Below are positions 32,121 through 40,187 of a stretch of DNA of 41,993 nucleotides, in pieces. Position 1 is the stretch's first letter. Every line of letters starts with the position of its first letter. The notes beneath the pieces are model-generated. The model had not been told where the DNA came from. It made no database searches and saw nothing but the letters and a program-made list of their open reading frames with translations. The DNA comes from JBDSKH01 sp050245915 (GTDB taxonomy: Bacteria; Actinomycetota; Actinomycetes; Actinomycetales; Microbacteriaceae), in NCBI GenBank assembly GCA_050245915.1, contig JBFWWZ010000021.1, forward strand, positions 1 to 41,993, in the 5' to 3' direction. The position numbers and the translations under genes were made by a program.

Positions 32121-33095
32121 ATGACCTGGCTGGTGACCGGCGGCGCCGGCTACATCGGCGCGCATGTGGTGCGCGCACTCCTCGAGGCGGGACTCGAACC
32201 CGTCATCGTCGACGACCTCTCGAGCGGCCAGCTCGACTTCGTCCCGGCCGAGCTGCCGTTCGAGCGCGGCTCGATCCTCGACGGCGGCATGCTGCTGCGT
32301 GCGTTCCACGATCACCAGGTGACGGGGGTCATCCACGTCGCCGGATTCAAGTACGCCGGCGTCTCGGTGCAGCGCCCCCTGCACACCTACGAGCAGAACG
32401 TCGACGGCACCACGGTGCTGCTCGGCGCCATGCAGGAGGCGGGCATCGACCGGATCGTCTTCTCGTCGAGCGCCGCGGTCTACGGCACCCCCGATGTCGA
32501 TCTCGTCACCGAGGACACCCCGAAGGCGCCGCAGTCGCCGTACGGCGAGTCGAAGCTGATCGGCGAGTGGCTGCTGCGCGACCAGGAGGTCGCCACCGGT
32601 CTCCGGCACACCAGCCTGCGGTACTTCAACGTCGTCGGATCCGGGTATCCCGAGATCTATGACACCAGCCCGCACAACCTGTTCCCGCTGGTGTTCGAGG
32701 CCCTCGTCTCGGGCGGCACCCCCCGCATCAACGGTGACGACTACCCGACGCCCGACGGCACGAACGTCCGCGACTACGTCCATGTCTCCGACATCGCCGC
32801 GGCCCACGTCGCGGCGGCACGGCGACTGGATGCCGGGGAACCCCTCGAGGCGGCCTACAACCTGGGCAGCGGCGACGGCCTCTCGGTCGCCCAGATCATG
32901 GCCGCCGTGGCGCGGGTCACCGGCATCGCCTTCACCCCGGAGTTCGCGCCGCGGAGGCCCGGCGACCCGCCGCGCATCGTGGCGAGCGGTGAGCTCGCCG
33001 CCCGCGACCTGGACTGGAAGATGCGGCACACGATCGACGAGATGGTGAAGAGCGCGTGGGACGCCCGTCGCGCAGCCGGTGCCCCTGAGGCGTGA
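32121..33095 (+). CDS. galE: UDP-glucose 4-epimerase
   Basis: 324 residues from the ATG at 32121. NAD-binding GGAGYIG at 7-13, the catalytic Ser in FSSSAAVYG (about 116-117) and Y141-x3-K145 in SPYGESK are the classical GalE residues. Near 73-82 it reads HVAGFKYAGVSV, equivalent to the usual HFAALKAVGES. The family feature RYFNVVGS (usual RYFNVAGA) and the C-terminal PRRPGDPPRIVAS are also present. It interconverts UDP-glucose and UDP-galactose and supplies Gal for glycans. It is slightly shorter than the enterobacterial enzyme (about 338), as usual for actinobacteria. Divergent from the GlxA-type regulator. Specificity for N-acetylated sugars cannot be excluded. Confidence 0.88.
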   Translation: MTWLVTGGAGYIGAHVVRALLEAGLEPVIVDDLSSGQLDFVPAELPFERGSILDGGMLLRAFHDHQVTGVIHVAGFKYAGVSVQRPLHTYEQNVDGTTVLLGAMQEAGIDRIVFSSSAAVYGTPDVDLVTEDTPKAPQSPYGESKLIGEWLLRDQEVATGLRHTSLRYFNVVGSGYPEIYDTSPHNLFPLVFEALVSGGTPRINGDDYPTPDGTNVRDYVHVSDIAAAHVAAARRLDAGEPLEAAYNLGSGDGLSVAQIMAAVARVTGIAFTPEFAPRRPGDPPRIVASGELAARDLDWKMRHTIDEMVKSAWDARRAAGAPEA

Positions 33096-33133
33096 CGACA
33101 CGCCGAGAACCTCGAAAAAACCTCCGCTGCGAC

Positions 33134-33167
33134 TTGACGTGGGGGTAATGACAACGGTGTAATTACC
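33134..33167 (+). promoter_or_regulatory. whiB promoter with GGTAAT-N12-ATTACC dyad
   Basis: TTGACG (33134-33139) and TGTAAT (33158-33163) are 18 bases apart and form the best -35/-10 pair seen in the window. A perfect inverted repeat, GGTAAT (33144-33149) and ATTACC (33162-33167), spans the spacer and the -10, so a bound regulator would control initiation. Two direct GTAAT copies (33145, 33159) are also present. The leader to the ATG at 33215 is about 45 bases. Confidence 0.55.
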
Positions 33168-33214
33168 TGCAAGGAAGCGGGCGATCAGGGGGTCGTCCAT
33201 CGGAGGTGGGTGCA

Positions 33215-33541
33215 ATGACGGGCAACGGCTACCGCCCCTCCGTCCCAGAAGACTGGTTCGTCGACCCGGTGCGCCTCGGCATCCCGGGCGTACGTCCGGC
33301 CGTCGACGACGACGACAACCCGCTCGCCTGGCAGTCCGACGCACTGTGCGCGCAGACCGACCCCGAGGCCTTCTTCCCGGAGAAGGGCGGCTCGACCCGC
33401 GACGCCAAGAAGATCTGCACCACCTGCGAGGTCAAGGCGCAGTGCCTCGACTACGCGCTGCAGAACGACGAGCGGTTCGGAATCTGGGGCGGGCTCTCCG
33501 AGCGCGAGCGGCGCCGCCTGCGCCGGGCACGCACCGCGTAG
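33215..33541 (+). CDS. WhiB-family iron-sulfur transcriptional regulator (WhiB2/WhmD-like)
   Basis: 108 residues. The ATG at 33215 is preceded by GGAGG eight bases upstream; a GTG three codons earlier would overlap that site. The four iron-sulfur cluster cysteines are Cys45, Cys68, Cys71 and Cys77 (C-x22-C-x2-C-x5-C), followed by the G-[IV]-WGG turn at 89-93 and a basic tail ERERRRLRRARTA. WhiB proteins bind a [4Fe-4S] cluster and the primary sigma factor. The position beside a polytopic glycosyltransferase and upstream of sahH-mtrA matches whiB2 of mycobacteria, which controls septation. A strong promoter with an inverted repeat lies upstream. Confidence 0.92.
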   Translation: MTGNGYRPSVPEDWFVDPVRLGIPGVRPAVDDDDNPLAWQSDALCAQTDPEAFFPEKGGSTRDAKKICTTCEVKAQCLDYALQNDERFGIWGGLSERERRRLRRARTA

Positions 33542-33582
33542 GGTTTCGACACGCCACCTCCGGTGGCTACTCAACCAGCGGG
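33542..33582. repeat. Dispersed intergenic repeat, copy 2, with perfect stem-loop
   Basis: The element begins immediately after the whiB stop with GGTTTCGACACGCC and ends CTCAACCAGCGG. Its centre is a perfect hairpin: GCCACC (33553-33558), loop TCC, GGTGGC (33562-33567). The position suggests a role in ending the whiB transcript before the leaderless gene at 33603. Confidence 0.6.
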
Positions 33583-33589
33583 CTCCGCC

Positions 33590-33595
33590 TAGCCT
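33590..33595 (+). promoter_or_regulatory. -10 element TAGCCT, leaderless start
   Basis: TAGCCT ends 7 bases before the ATG at 33603. The same hexamer precedes galE and sahH. Confidence 0.5.
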
Positions 33596-33602
33596 CGAAC
33601 CG

Positions 33603-36419
33603 ATGCATCCCCGAGTCACCGCGATCCTCGTCGTGCGCAATGGCGAGGAGTGGCTGGACCGGACACTCCCGGCTCTCGCGGCACAGACCCGGCGACCCGA
33701 TGAGTTCGTGCTCGTCGACGCGGGGTCCAGCGACGGCAGTGCAGCGCGCCTCACCGCGGCCAGCCCGACGCGGTTCGTGAGCGCGCCGGCCGGGTCGCTC
33801 GGGTCGGCGATCTCGCACGCCATCGCCTCGCTCGGCCCCGCGGAGACGGCTGACGAATGGCTGTGGCTGCTGACCGCGGACACCGCGCCCGAGCCGCAGG
33901 CGCTCGAGCGTCTGCTCGGCGCGATCGAGGTGGCGCCGTCCGTGGCGATCGCAGGGCCGAAACTCGTCGACGCCGACGACCGCGCCATCCTGCTGTCGTA
34001 CGGCGAGAGCATCTCCCGCCGCGGCGAGACCGTCCGCCTCGTCGACGGCGAACTCGATCAGGCGCAGTATGACGCCGACGACGACGTGCTCGCGGTGAGC
34101 TCGTCGGCGATGCTGGTGCGCCGCAGCACCTGGGCCGAGCTGGCCGGGTTCGATCCGGGCCTCCCCACCACGGACGCGGGCCTCGACTTCTCGATCCGCA
34201 CCCGCCTCTCCGGCGCGCGCGTGGTGCGGGTCCCGGATGCGAGGGTCGCGCGAGGTCGCCCGCCCGAGGACTTCGGCCGCCGCCGCCCGAGCGGCGAGCG
34301 CGTGCGCGCCCGGCTGGCCCGAGCCGCGCAGCTGCACCGGCGCATGACCTACGCTCCGGGCGGCGCCCTGGTGTTCCACTGGCTGAGTCTCGTCCCCCTG
34401 GCGGTGGCGAGGTCGATCGGCCATCTGCTCGGCAAGCGCCCCGGCCTGATCGGCGGCGAACTCGCCGCCGCATTCGCCGCCGCCTTCGACGGCACCGTCC
34501 CGGCGGCCCGTGCGCGCCTCCGGCGGACGAAGCGCATCCCGTGGGCGGCGATCGCCCCGCTCCGGGTCGGTCCGGACGAGCTGCGCGAGCGCCGGGCGGC
34601 GGCACGTGAGCGGCGGACGGGCGCATCGGAGGAGCCGGAGCTCGTGCGGGCCTCGTTCTTCTCGGGCGGCGGCGCGTGGATCGTGCTGGTCGCCGCCCTC
34701 GCCGGCCTCGGCGTCTTCTGGTCGCTGCTGCAGGCGCAGGTGCTCCGCGGGGGAGCACTGCTGCCCCTGAGCGGCGAGGTGGCGACGCTCTGGACGAATC
34801 TGGTGATCGGCCCGCGCGAAGGCGCTGTCGACCTCGTCGGACCCGCCGACCCGTTCAGCGCCGTGCTCGCCGTGTTCGGCAGCATCACCGCCTGGAACCC
34901 GTCCTTCTCCCTCGTACTGCTCTGGCTGACCGCCCTGCCGCTGTCCGCGCTCGGCGCCTGGTGGGCGGCGACGCGCGTCAGCGAGCGCCGCTGGCCGCCG
35001 ATCGTCGCGGCACTGCTCTGGATGCTGGCTCCACCCCTTCTGGCTGCCCTCACCGACGGGCGCCCGACCGGCGTGCTCGTCCACGTGGTGCTGCCGTTCC
35101 TGGTGCTCGCCGCGATCGAGGCCCGGCGCTCGTGGAGCGCGGCGGCCACCGCATCCCTGCTCTTCGCCCTGACGGTCGCGGCGTCGCCGGTGATGGCCCC
35201 GGTGCTCGTCGTCCTCCTCGTGGTGTGGGCCGTGGTCAACCCGCGCGCCCTCGTCCGGCTCGTCGGCATCGTCATCCCGGCGGCCGCGCTGTTCGCGCCC
35301 CTCGTCATCTGGCAGCTGCGGAACGGCACCCCGCTCGCGCTGCTCGCCGACCCGGGTCCGGCCGTGCCGGCGGAGGCGCCGTCGGGCTGGCTCCTGCTGC
35401 TCGGCCACCCGTCCGCCGCCGACGACCGCTGGGGCGAGGTGGGTGCCGCCGCCGGGCTGCCGCTCGGCACCCTGGCGCCGGCGGTGCTGCTCGCACCCCT
35501 CGCCGTGCTGGCCCTGCTCGCCGTGTTCCTGCCGGGCGCGCGCCGCGCCATCCCGGCGCTGGTGGTCGCTCTCGGCGGCCTCGCCACCGCCGTGCTCGCC
35601 ACTCACCTCGACGTGGCGGTCGCCGGCTCCGAGGCCGTCGCACCGTGGGCGGGCGGTGCCCTCAGCCTGTACTGGATCGGCCTGGCCGGCGCCGCGGTCG
35701 TGGGGATCGACGCCATCGCGTCCGCCGGGGTGCTGGCCGGCGCGGTCGCCCTGATCGCGGCGGCGGTCGCCGTCGCACCCCTGATCGCGGTGCCCCTGAC
35801 CGGCTCGGCGACGGTGGTGGCGGGTACCACCCGGCAGCTGCCGGCGCTGGTCGCCGCCCAGGCCGACGCCGACCCGGGGATCGGCACGCTCATCCTGACC
35901 GCCCAGCCGGACGGCTCGCTCGCCGCGACCATCGCCCGCGACGGCGGCACCACCCTCGACGAGACCTCGACCGTCGTCACCACCCGGTCGGCGGTGCGAC
36001 CCGAGGATGCCGCGCTCGCCGTGCTGGCCGGCAACCTCGCGTCGCGCAGCGGCTTCGACCCCGAGCCGGAGCTGCAGCGTCTGCGGATCGCGTTCATCGT
36101 CGTGCCCGAGCTTCCGGCCGACGCGACCGGCGCGCAGTCCGCGGTGCGTCAGCGCGTCAGCGAGGCCCTCGACGCCACCCCGGTGCTCACCCCGACGGGG
36201 CGCACGCCGCTCTGGGAGTACACGGCGCTCGACGACTCCGCCGCGGCGCCGTACATCCCCAGCCGGCTGGCCGTGGGGGTGCCGATCGCGCAGGGCGTGA
36301 TCGTGCTGATCGCGGTGCTGCTCGCCATCCCGACCAGCCGCCGGCGTCGGATCGTGCGCGAGCACGACCCGCTCGACGCGGACCCGGCGGACACCTTCGA
36401 CGAGGATGACGATGCCTGA
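33603..36419 (+). CDS. Family 2 glycosyltransferase fused to a polytopic membrane domain
   Basis: 938 residues. The N-terminal GT2 domain (about 1-240) begins PRVTAILVVRNGEEWLDRTLPAL, with VLVDAGSSDGS for nucleotide binding. WLLTADTAPEPQALERL stands where the DxD metal site normally is; the motif is weakened to T-A-D. After a basic stretch (about 220-340) the remainder is strongly hydrophobic with a dozen or so helices, from WIVLVAALAGLGVFWSLL to IAQGVIVLIAVLLAIPTS, interrupted by a long external loop after about 730 (TRQLPALVAAQADADPGIGTL). It probably assembles a wall or membrane glycan. The conserved actinobacterial order whiB - this gene - DUF5719 is seen. The ATG is supported by a -10 element 7 bases upstream. 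Confidence 0.85.
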   Translation: MHPRVTAILVVRNGEEWLDRTLPALAAQTRRPDEFVLVDAGSSDGSAARLTAASPTRFVSAPAGSLGSAISHAIASLGPAETADEWLWLLTADTAPEPQALERLLGAIEVAPSVAIAGPKLVDADDRAILLSYGESISRRGETVRLVDGELDQAQYDADDDVLAVSSSAMLVRRSTWAELAGFDPGLPTTDAGLDFSIRTRLSGARVVRVPDARVARGRPPEDFGRRRPSGERVRARLARAAQLHRRMTYAPGGALVFHWLSLVPLAVARSIGHLLGKRPGLIGGELAAAFAAAFDGTVPAARARLRRTKRIPWAAIAPLRVGPDELRERRAAARERRTGASEEPELVRASFFSGGGAWIVLVAALAGLGVFWSLLQAQVLRGGALLPLSGEVATLWTNLVIGPREGAVDLVGPADPFSAVLAVFGSITAWNPSFSLVLLWLTALPLSALGAWWAATRVSERRWPPIVAALLWMLAPPLLAALTDGRPTGVLVHVVLPFLVLAAIEARRSWSAAATASLLFALTVAASPVMAPVLVVLLVVWAVVNPRALVRLVGIVIPAAALFAPLVIWQLRNGTPLALLADPGPAVPAEAPSGWLLLLGHPSAADDRWGEVGAAAGLPLGTLAPAVLLAPLAVLALLAVFLPGARRAIPALVVALGGLATAVLATHLDVAVAGSEAVAPWAGGALSLYWIGLAGAAVVGIDAIASAGVLAGAVALIAAAVAVAPLIAVPLTGSATVVAGTTRQLPALVAAQADADPGIGTLILTAQPDGSLAATIARDGGTTLDETSTVVTTRSAVRPEDAALAVLAGNLASRSGFDPEPELQRLRIAFIVVPELPADATGAQSAVRQRVSEALDATPVLTPTGRTPLWEYTALDDSAAAPYIPSRLAVGVPIAQGVIVLIAVLLAIPTSRRRRIVREHDPLDADPADTFDEDDDA

Positions 36420-37959
36420 GGACGCCGCGGACCAGCTGATCGAGGACGAGGCCCTCGAACCCGGCACGCCCAGGATGGGCGCCCGCCGCGCCGCGCTGCT
36501 CGGACTGCGCCTCATCGCCGGGACCATCGCCGTGGTCGCGGCGGCTGCGACGGTCGCCGCCGTCGGGCTGGTGCCCATCCCGACCGGGGGCATCGCGCCG
36601 GTCGACCTGACGGTCACCCCCGACGCCGCCGACGAGCTGCGGGTGTGCGCCGGCGCAGCGCTACGGCTCGGAGACGAGAGCGGGCAGGACGCCGACGTGC
36701 CGGAGCCGATCGGCGTGCCCTCGGTGCGCTCCGACGCGCTCGACGCCGACCTCGACTCCTCCCCGATCCCCACCAGCGACGCCGGCACCGGTGGGAGCCC
36801 CGCCGCGCCCGAGGTGCTGCGGATCGCCCCCTCCGACGGTTCCGAGGTCGCGGGCGCTCAGTCCCAGGTCGTCGACGCGCCGAACTTCGCCGGCTTCTCC
36901 GCCGCGGCCTGCGCCGAGCCGAGCGGGTCGATCTGGCTGGCGGGCGGGGCGACCACGGTGGGCCGCACCAGCATCCTGACCCTCACCAACCCGACCCCGG
37001 TCGCGGCCGAGGTCTCCCTGCAGATCTTCGGGGAGGACGGCCTGGTCGAGGCCCCCGGCATGGCGGGCATCGATGTGCCCGCCGGCACGCAGCGCGTGCT
37101 GTCGCTGGCGGGCTTCGCGCCGGGCCTGGCGTCTCCCGTCGTGCACGTCGAGGCGCGCGGCGGTCAGGTGGTCGCCTACCTGCAGCAGTCCATCGTGCGC
37201 GGGCTCGACGCCACAGGTGTCGACCTCGTGGATGCCGCCCCCGACCCCGCCACGGAGCTCACCTTCCCGGGCGTGCAGATCTTCGACGCGATCGGGGTGA
37301 ACCGCGCGCTGTCGCTCGAGGACTGGGCGGACATCGTGCCGGCCGTCCGCATCCTCAACACCGGGCCGGAACCCACCGAGGTGACGGTGAGCGTGACGCC
37401 CCTCGACCCTGCTCTGGACGGGACCGGCTTCCCGGTGCAGGTCGAACCGGGGGTCGTCACCGAGGTGCCGCTCGACGCGGGCGCGGAGGCGGAGTCCGGT
37501 GTGGCGCTCGCCGACGGCATGTACACGGTCACCATGACCGCGGACCAGCCGATCGTCGCAGGGATCCGGATCTCGGCGGCCGCCGACACCGGCGAGGCCC
37601 AGACCGATGGCCCCATCGAGGCACCCGCCTCCGATCTGGCCTGGCACGCCGCCGCCTCGCCGCTCACCGGCGACACCCTGGTCACCGTGGCGCCCGGACC
37701 CGATCCCGTGCTTGCCGCCGTGAACCCCGGCACCGCCGAGGTCTCGCTGCTGCTCGAGGCGCAGGGCGGCGCCGACATCACACTGGTCGTGCCGGCGGGA
37801 GGTTCGGCGAGCACCCCGGTGGTCGCGGGGACCACGTACGTGCTGCGCGAGCCGTCCGGGCTGTCGGTCGCGATCGGCTACGCCTCCGACGACAGGATGG
37901 CGGCGTACCCGGTCACCCCGGCGCGCCCCGTCTCGGGGCCGATCGTCATCCGGCCCTGA
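36412..37959 (+). CDS. DUF5719-family membrane-anchored extracellular protein
   Basis: 515 residues from the ATG at 36412, which has GAGGA five bases upstream; the in-frame ATG at 36406 has no room for a ribosome site. It overlaps the preceding gene by eight bases, so the two are coupled. One membrane segment (about 24-48, LRLIAGTIAVVAAAATVAAVGLVP) anchors a long Ala/Pro/Gly-rich external part. That part contains repeated beta-sandwich-like stretches such as SILTLTNPTPVAAEVSLQIFGEDG and VRILNTGPEPTEVTVSVTPL. This is the usual partner of the GT2-membrane protein in actinobacteria. No enzymatic residues are recognisable; a role with the glycosyltransferase at the cell surface is inferred from pairing only. 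Confidence 0.75.
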   Translation: MPEDAADQLIEDEALEPGTPRMGARRAALLGLRLIAGTIAVVAAAATVAAVGLVPIPTGGIAPVDLTVTPDAADELRVCAGAALRLGDESGQDADVPEPIGVPSVRSDALDADLDSSPIPTSDAGTGGSPAAPEVLRIAPSDGSEVAGAQSQVVDAPNFAGFSAAACAEPSGSIWLAGGATTVGRTSILTLTNPTPVAAEVSLQIFGEDGLVEAPGMAGIDVPAGTQRVLSLAGFAPGLASPVVHVEARGGQVVAYLQQSIVRGLDATGVDLVDAAPDPATELTFPGVQIFDAIGVNRALSLEDWADIVPAVRILNTGPEPTEVTVSVTPLDPALDGTGFPVQVEPGVVTEVPLDAGAEAESGVALADGMYTVTMTADQPIVAGIRISAAADTGEAQTDGPIEAPASDLAWHAAASPLTGDTLVTVAPGPDPVLAAVNPGTAEVSLLLEAQGGADITLVVPAGGSASTPVVAGTTYVLREPSGLSVAIGYASDDRMAAYPVTPARPVSGPIVIRP

Positions 37960-38012
37960 TCTCGACAGGCTCGATCACCGGATCACGACAGGCTCGGATC
38001 TCGACCGGCTCG
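37959..38012. repeat. Dispersed intergenic repeat, copy 3, with three 11-mer direct repeats
   Basis: After the DUF5719 stop, ATCTCGACAGGCTCGATCAC resembles the other elements. The 11-mer CGACAGGCTCG occurs at 37963-37973 and 37986-37996, and CGACCGGCTCG at 38002-38012. It fills the only convergent gap in the window that has any length. Confidence 0.55.
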
Positions 38013-38447
38013 TCAGAAGTGGCGGTACCGCTCCGGCGCGATGTCCCACGGGTCCTTGCCGAGCAACTCGGCGACCGCGCGGAACACGCAGCTCTCGATG
38101 AACGACCTCCGGTGCCACTCGTCGTCGCGGTGCAGATGCGCGAGCCGCTCGATCGGCAGGCGGTACAGCACCACGCGCCGCTCCGGGATGCTGACCCGCC
38201 AGCGGTCGACACCGTGCGCCGCGGGGGCCCCGGCCGGCACATCGGCGACTTCGAAGCGGATGCCGGCCATCTCATCCGGCCACAGACCGCGCAGGTACTC
38301 GGCGGCAGACGCGATGCAGGCGTCGAAGAACTCCGCCCGCGTGCGCAGCACGTCGAGGTGCGGACCGGTCACCGGGGACCGCAGACCGCGCCCGTGCCGG
38401 TCGCGCGAACCCGAGCGGGTGCTCGGCCGATGAGCGGATCGAGCCAT
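38013..38447 (-). CDS. Small conserved actinobacterial protein, metallopeptidase-like family (Rv3259-like)
   Basis: 144 residues. After a basic, low-complexity N-terminus (residues 1-25, rich in Arg/Ser/Gly), the conserved part runs from RAEFFDACIASAAEYLRGLWPDEMAGIRFEVADVP to the end. It finishes with RRVVLYRLPIERLAHLHRDDEWHRRSFIESCVFRAVAELLGKDPWDIAPERYRHF. Some relatives are annotated as metallopeptidases, but no HExxH zinc motif is present, so peptidase activity is unproven. It is divergent from the DUF3499 gene, as is usual in actinobacteria. A TAGACT hexamer 7 bases upstream of the ATG at 38447 indicates a leaderless message. Confidence 0.75.
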   Translation of the reverse strand: MARSAHRPSTRSGSRDRHGRGLRSPVTGPHLDVLRTRAEFFDACIASAAEYLRGLWPDEMAGIRFEVADVPAGAPAAHGVDRWRVSIPERRVVLYRLPIERLAHLHRDDEWHRRSFIESCVFRAVAELLGKDPWDIAPERYRHF

Positions 38448-38454
38448 GTCGGCA

Positions 38455-38460
38455 AGTCTA
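38455..38460 (-). promoter_or_regulatory. -10 element TAGACT, leaderless start
   Basis: On the minus strand TAGACT lies 7 bases before the ATG at 38447. It is 25 bases from the divergent -10 of the DUF3499 gene. Confidence 0.5.
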
Positions 38461-38485
38461 GGTCGGCCTCGCCGGAGGGCCGCAG

Positions 38486-38491
38486 TATCCT
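38486..38491 (+). promoter_or_regulatory. -10 element TATCCT, leaderless start
   Basis: TATCCT ends 6 bases before the GTG at 38498 and supports the start of the short DUF3499 gene. Confidence 0.5.
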
Positions 38492-38497
38492 GAGCGC

Positions 38498-38716
38498 GTG
38501 ACGGCCCGCCTGTGCAGCAAGGTCGCCTGCGGCCAGGACGCTGTGGCGACCCTCACCTACGACTACGCGGATGCGATGGCCGTGCTCGGCCCGCTGAGCT
38601 ACCGTCCCGAGCCGCACAGCTACGACCTCTGCCCGCGCCACGCGGAGCGGCTGTCCGCCCCGCAGGGCTGGCAGGTCGTGCGTCACGTGGTGGTCGGCGC
38701 GCAGGAGGCCGTCTAG
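38498..38716 (+). CDS. DUF3499 family protein (Rv3258c-like)
   Basis: 72 residues, GTG start with TATCCT 6 bases upstream. The protein is Cys/His rich: LCSKVACG near 5-12 and DLCPRHAERLSAPQGWQV near 43-60 are the conserved family blocks, and Cys6, Cys11, Cys44 and His47 could form a small zinc site. In mycobacteria and other actinobacteria this gene precedes manB (phosphomannomutase) and lies near sahH. Here sahH follows after nine bases and manB is missing. Function is unknown. Confidence 0.82.
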   Translation: MTARLCSKVACGQDAVATLTYDYADAMAVLGPLSYRPEPHSYDLCPRHAERLSAPQGWQVVRHVVVGAQEAV

Positions 38717-38719
38717 CCT
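38714..38719 (+). promoter_or_regulatory. -10 element TAGCCT, leaderless start; first bases are a stop codon
   Basis: TAGCCT ends 6 bases before the sahH ATG at 38726. Its TAG (38714-38716) is the stop codon of the DUF3499 gene, the second case in this window of a stop doubling as a -10. Confidence 0.5.
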
Positions 38720-38725
38720 GGTGGG

Positions 38726-40186
38726 ATGAGCTCCACCACGCGTACCACCCTGCCGTTCAAGGTCGCCGACCTGTCGCTCGCCGAGGCAGGGCGTCATCAG
38801 ATCCGCCTCGCCGAGCACGAGATGCCGGGGCTGATGGCCCTGCGCGAGGAGTTCGGCCCCACGCAGCCGCTGGCTGGCGCGCGCATCGCCGGCTCGCTGC
38901 ACATGACCGTGCAGACCGCGGTGCTGATCGAGACCCTCGTCGCCCTGGGCGCACGGGTGCGCTGGGCGAGCTGCAACATCTTCTCCACCCAGGACGAGGC
39001 CGCCGCCGCCATCGCCGTCGGCCCTGCGGGCACCCCGGACGCTCCGGCCGGCGTGCCGGTCTTCGCCTGGAAGGGCGAGACGCTCGAAGAGTACTGGTGG
39101 TGCACCGAGCAGATCTTCGACTGGAGCACCGAGGGCTTCGACGGTCCCAACATGATCCTCGACGACGGCGGTGACGCCACCCTGCTCGTGCACAAGGGCC
39201 GCGAGTACGAGCTCGCCGGCGCCGTCCCTGCGACCGAGCCGGGCGCGAGCCACGAGCTGACCGTGATCCTCGACGTGCTGCGGCGTTCGCTCGCCGAGCG
39301 GACGGATCGCTGGCAGACGGTCGCCGCCGGCATCCAGGGCGTGACCGAGGAGACCACCACCGGCGTGCACCGTCTGTACGAGCTGCACAAGCGGGGAGAA
39401 CTGCTGTTCCCGGCGATCAACGTCAACGACTCCGTCACGAAGTCGAAGTTCGACAACAAGTACGGCATCCGCCACTCGCTGCCCGACGGCCTGAACCGCG
39501 CCACCGACGTGCTGATCGGCGGCAAGGTCGCCTTCGTCGCCGGCTACGGGGATGTCGGCAAGGGAGCCGCCGAGGCGCTCCGCGGCCAGGGCGCACGGGT
39601 GATCGTCAGCGAGATCGACCCGATCAACGCGCTGCAGGCCGCCATGGACGGCTACCAGGTCGCGCGCATCGAGAGCGTGCTCGACCAGGTCGACATCTGG
39701 GTCACCGGCACCGGCAACGAGAAGGTCATCACGACCGATCACATGCTCGGGATGAAGCACCAGGCGATCGTCGCGAACGTCGGCCACTTCGACAACGAGA
39801 TCGACATCGCCGGTCTCGAGAAGCTCGCCGGAGCGACCCGCACCGAGATCAAGCCGCAGGTGCATGAATGGAACCTGCCGAACGGTCGCAGCATCCTGGT
39901 GCTCAGCGAGGGACGGCTGATGAACCTCGGCAACGCGACCGGGCACCCGTCATTCGTGATGAGCAACTCGTTCTCGAACCAGGTGCTCGCGCAGCTCGAG
40001 CTCTACACCCGCCACGACGAGTACCCGGTGGGCGTGTACGTGCTGCCGAAGGTGCTCGACGAGAAGGTCGCTCGGCTGCACCTCGCGGCGCTGGGCGTCG
40101 AACTCACCGAGCTCAGCCCCGAGCAGGCCGCGTACATCGGCGTCCCCGTGGACGGCCCCTACAAGGTCGACCACTACCGGTACTGA
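38726..40186 (+). CDS. ahcY: S-adenosylhomocysteine hydrolase
   Basis: 486 residues from the ATG at 38726. The N-terminal substrate domain has LAEAGRHQIRLAEHEMPGL and GARIAGSLHMTVQTAVLIETL. The NAD site is VAFVAGYGDVGKGAAEALRG with the acidic VSEIDPINALQAAMDGY after it. NVNDSVTKSKFDNKYGIRHS carries catalytic Asp/Lys residues, and VGHFDNEID follows. The C-terminal GPYKVDHYRY supplies the Lys and Tyr that reach the NAD of the neighbouring subunit. Length and the internal insertion match the long bacterial/plant-type enzyme. It cleaves S-adenosylhomocysteine to adenosine and homocysteine, sustaining methylation. It converges on the aquaporin gene with one base between the stops. Confidence 0.96.
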   Translation: MSSTTRTTLPFKVADLSLAEAGRHQIRLAEHEMPGLMALREEFGPTQPLAGARIAGSLHMTVQTAVLIETLVALGARVRWASCNIFSTQDEAAAAIAVGPAGTPDAPAGVPVFAWKGETLEEYWWCTEQIFDWSTEGFDGPNMILDDGGDATLLVHKGREYELAGAVPATEPGASHELTVILDVLRRSLAERTDRWQTVAAGIQGVTEETTTGVHRLYELHKRGELLFPAINVNDSVTKSKFDNKYGIRHSLPDGLNRATDVLIGGKVAFVAGYGDVGKGAAEALRGQGARVIVSEIDPINALQAAMDGYQVARIESVLDQVDIWVTGTGNEKVITTDHMLGMKHQAIVANVGHFDNEIDIAGLEKLAGATRTEIKPQVHEWNLPNGRSILVLSEGRLMNLGNATGHPSFVMSNSFSNQVLAQLELYTRHDEYPVGVYVLPKVLDEKVARLHLAALGVELTELSPEQAAYIGVPVDGPYKVDHYRY

Positions 40187-40187
40187 G

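Noticed and set aside
33567..36788. A 1073-codon minus-strand open frame opposite the GT2 membrane protein
   Set aside because: It is a shadow of hydrophobic codons read on the other strand and starts inside the DUF5719 gene. It has no membrane or enzyme signature.
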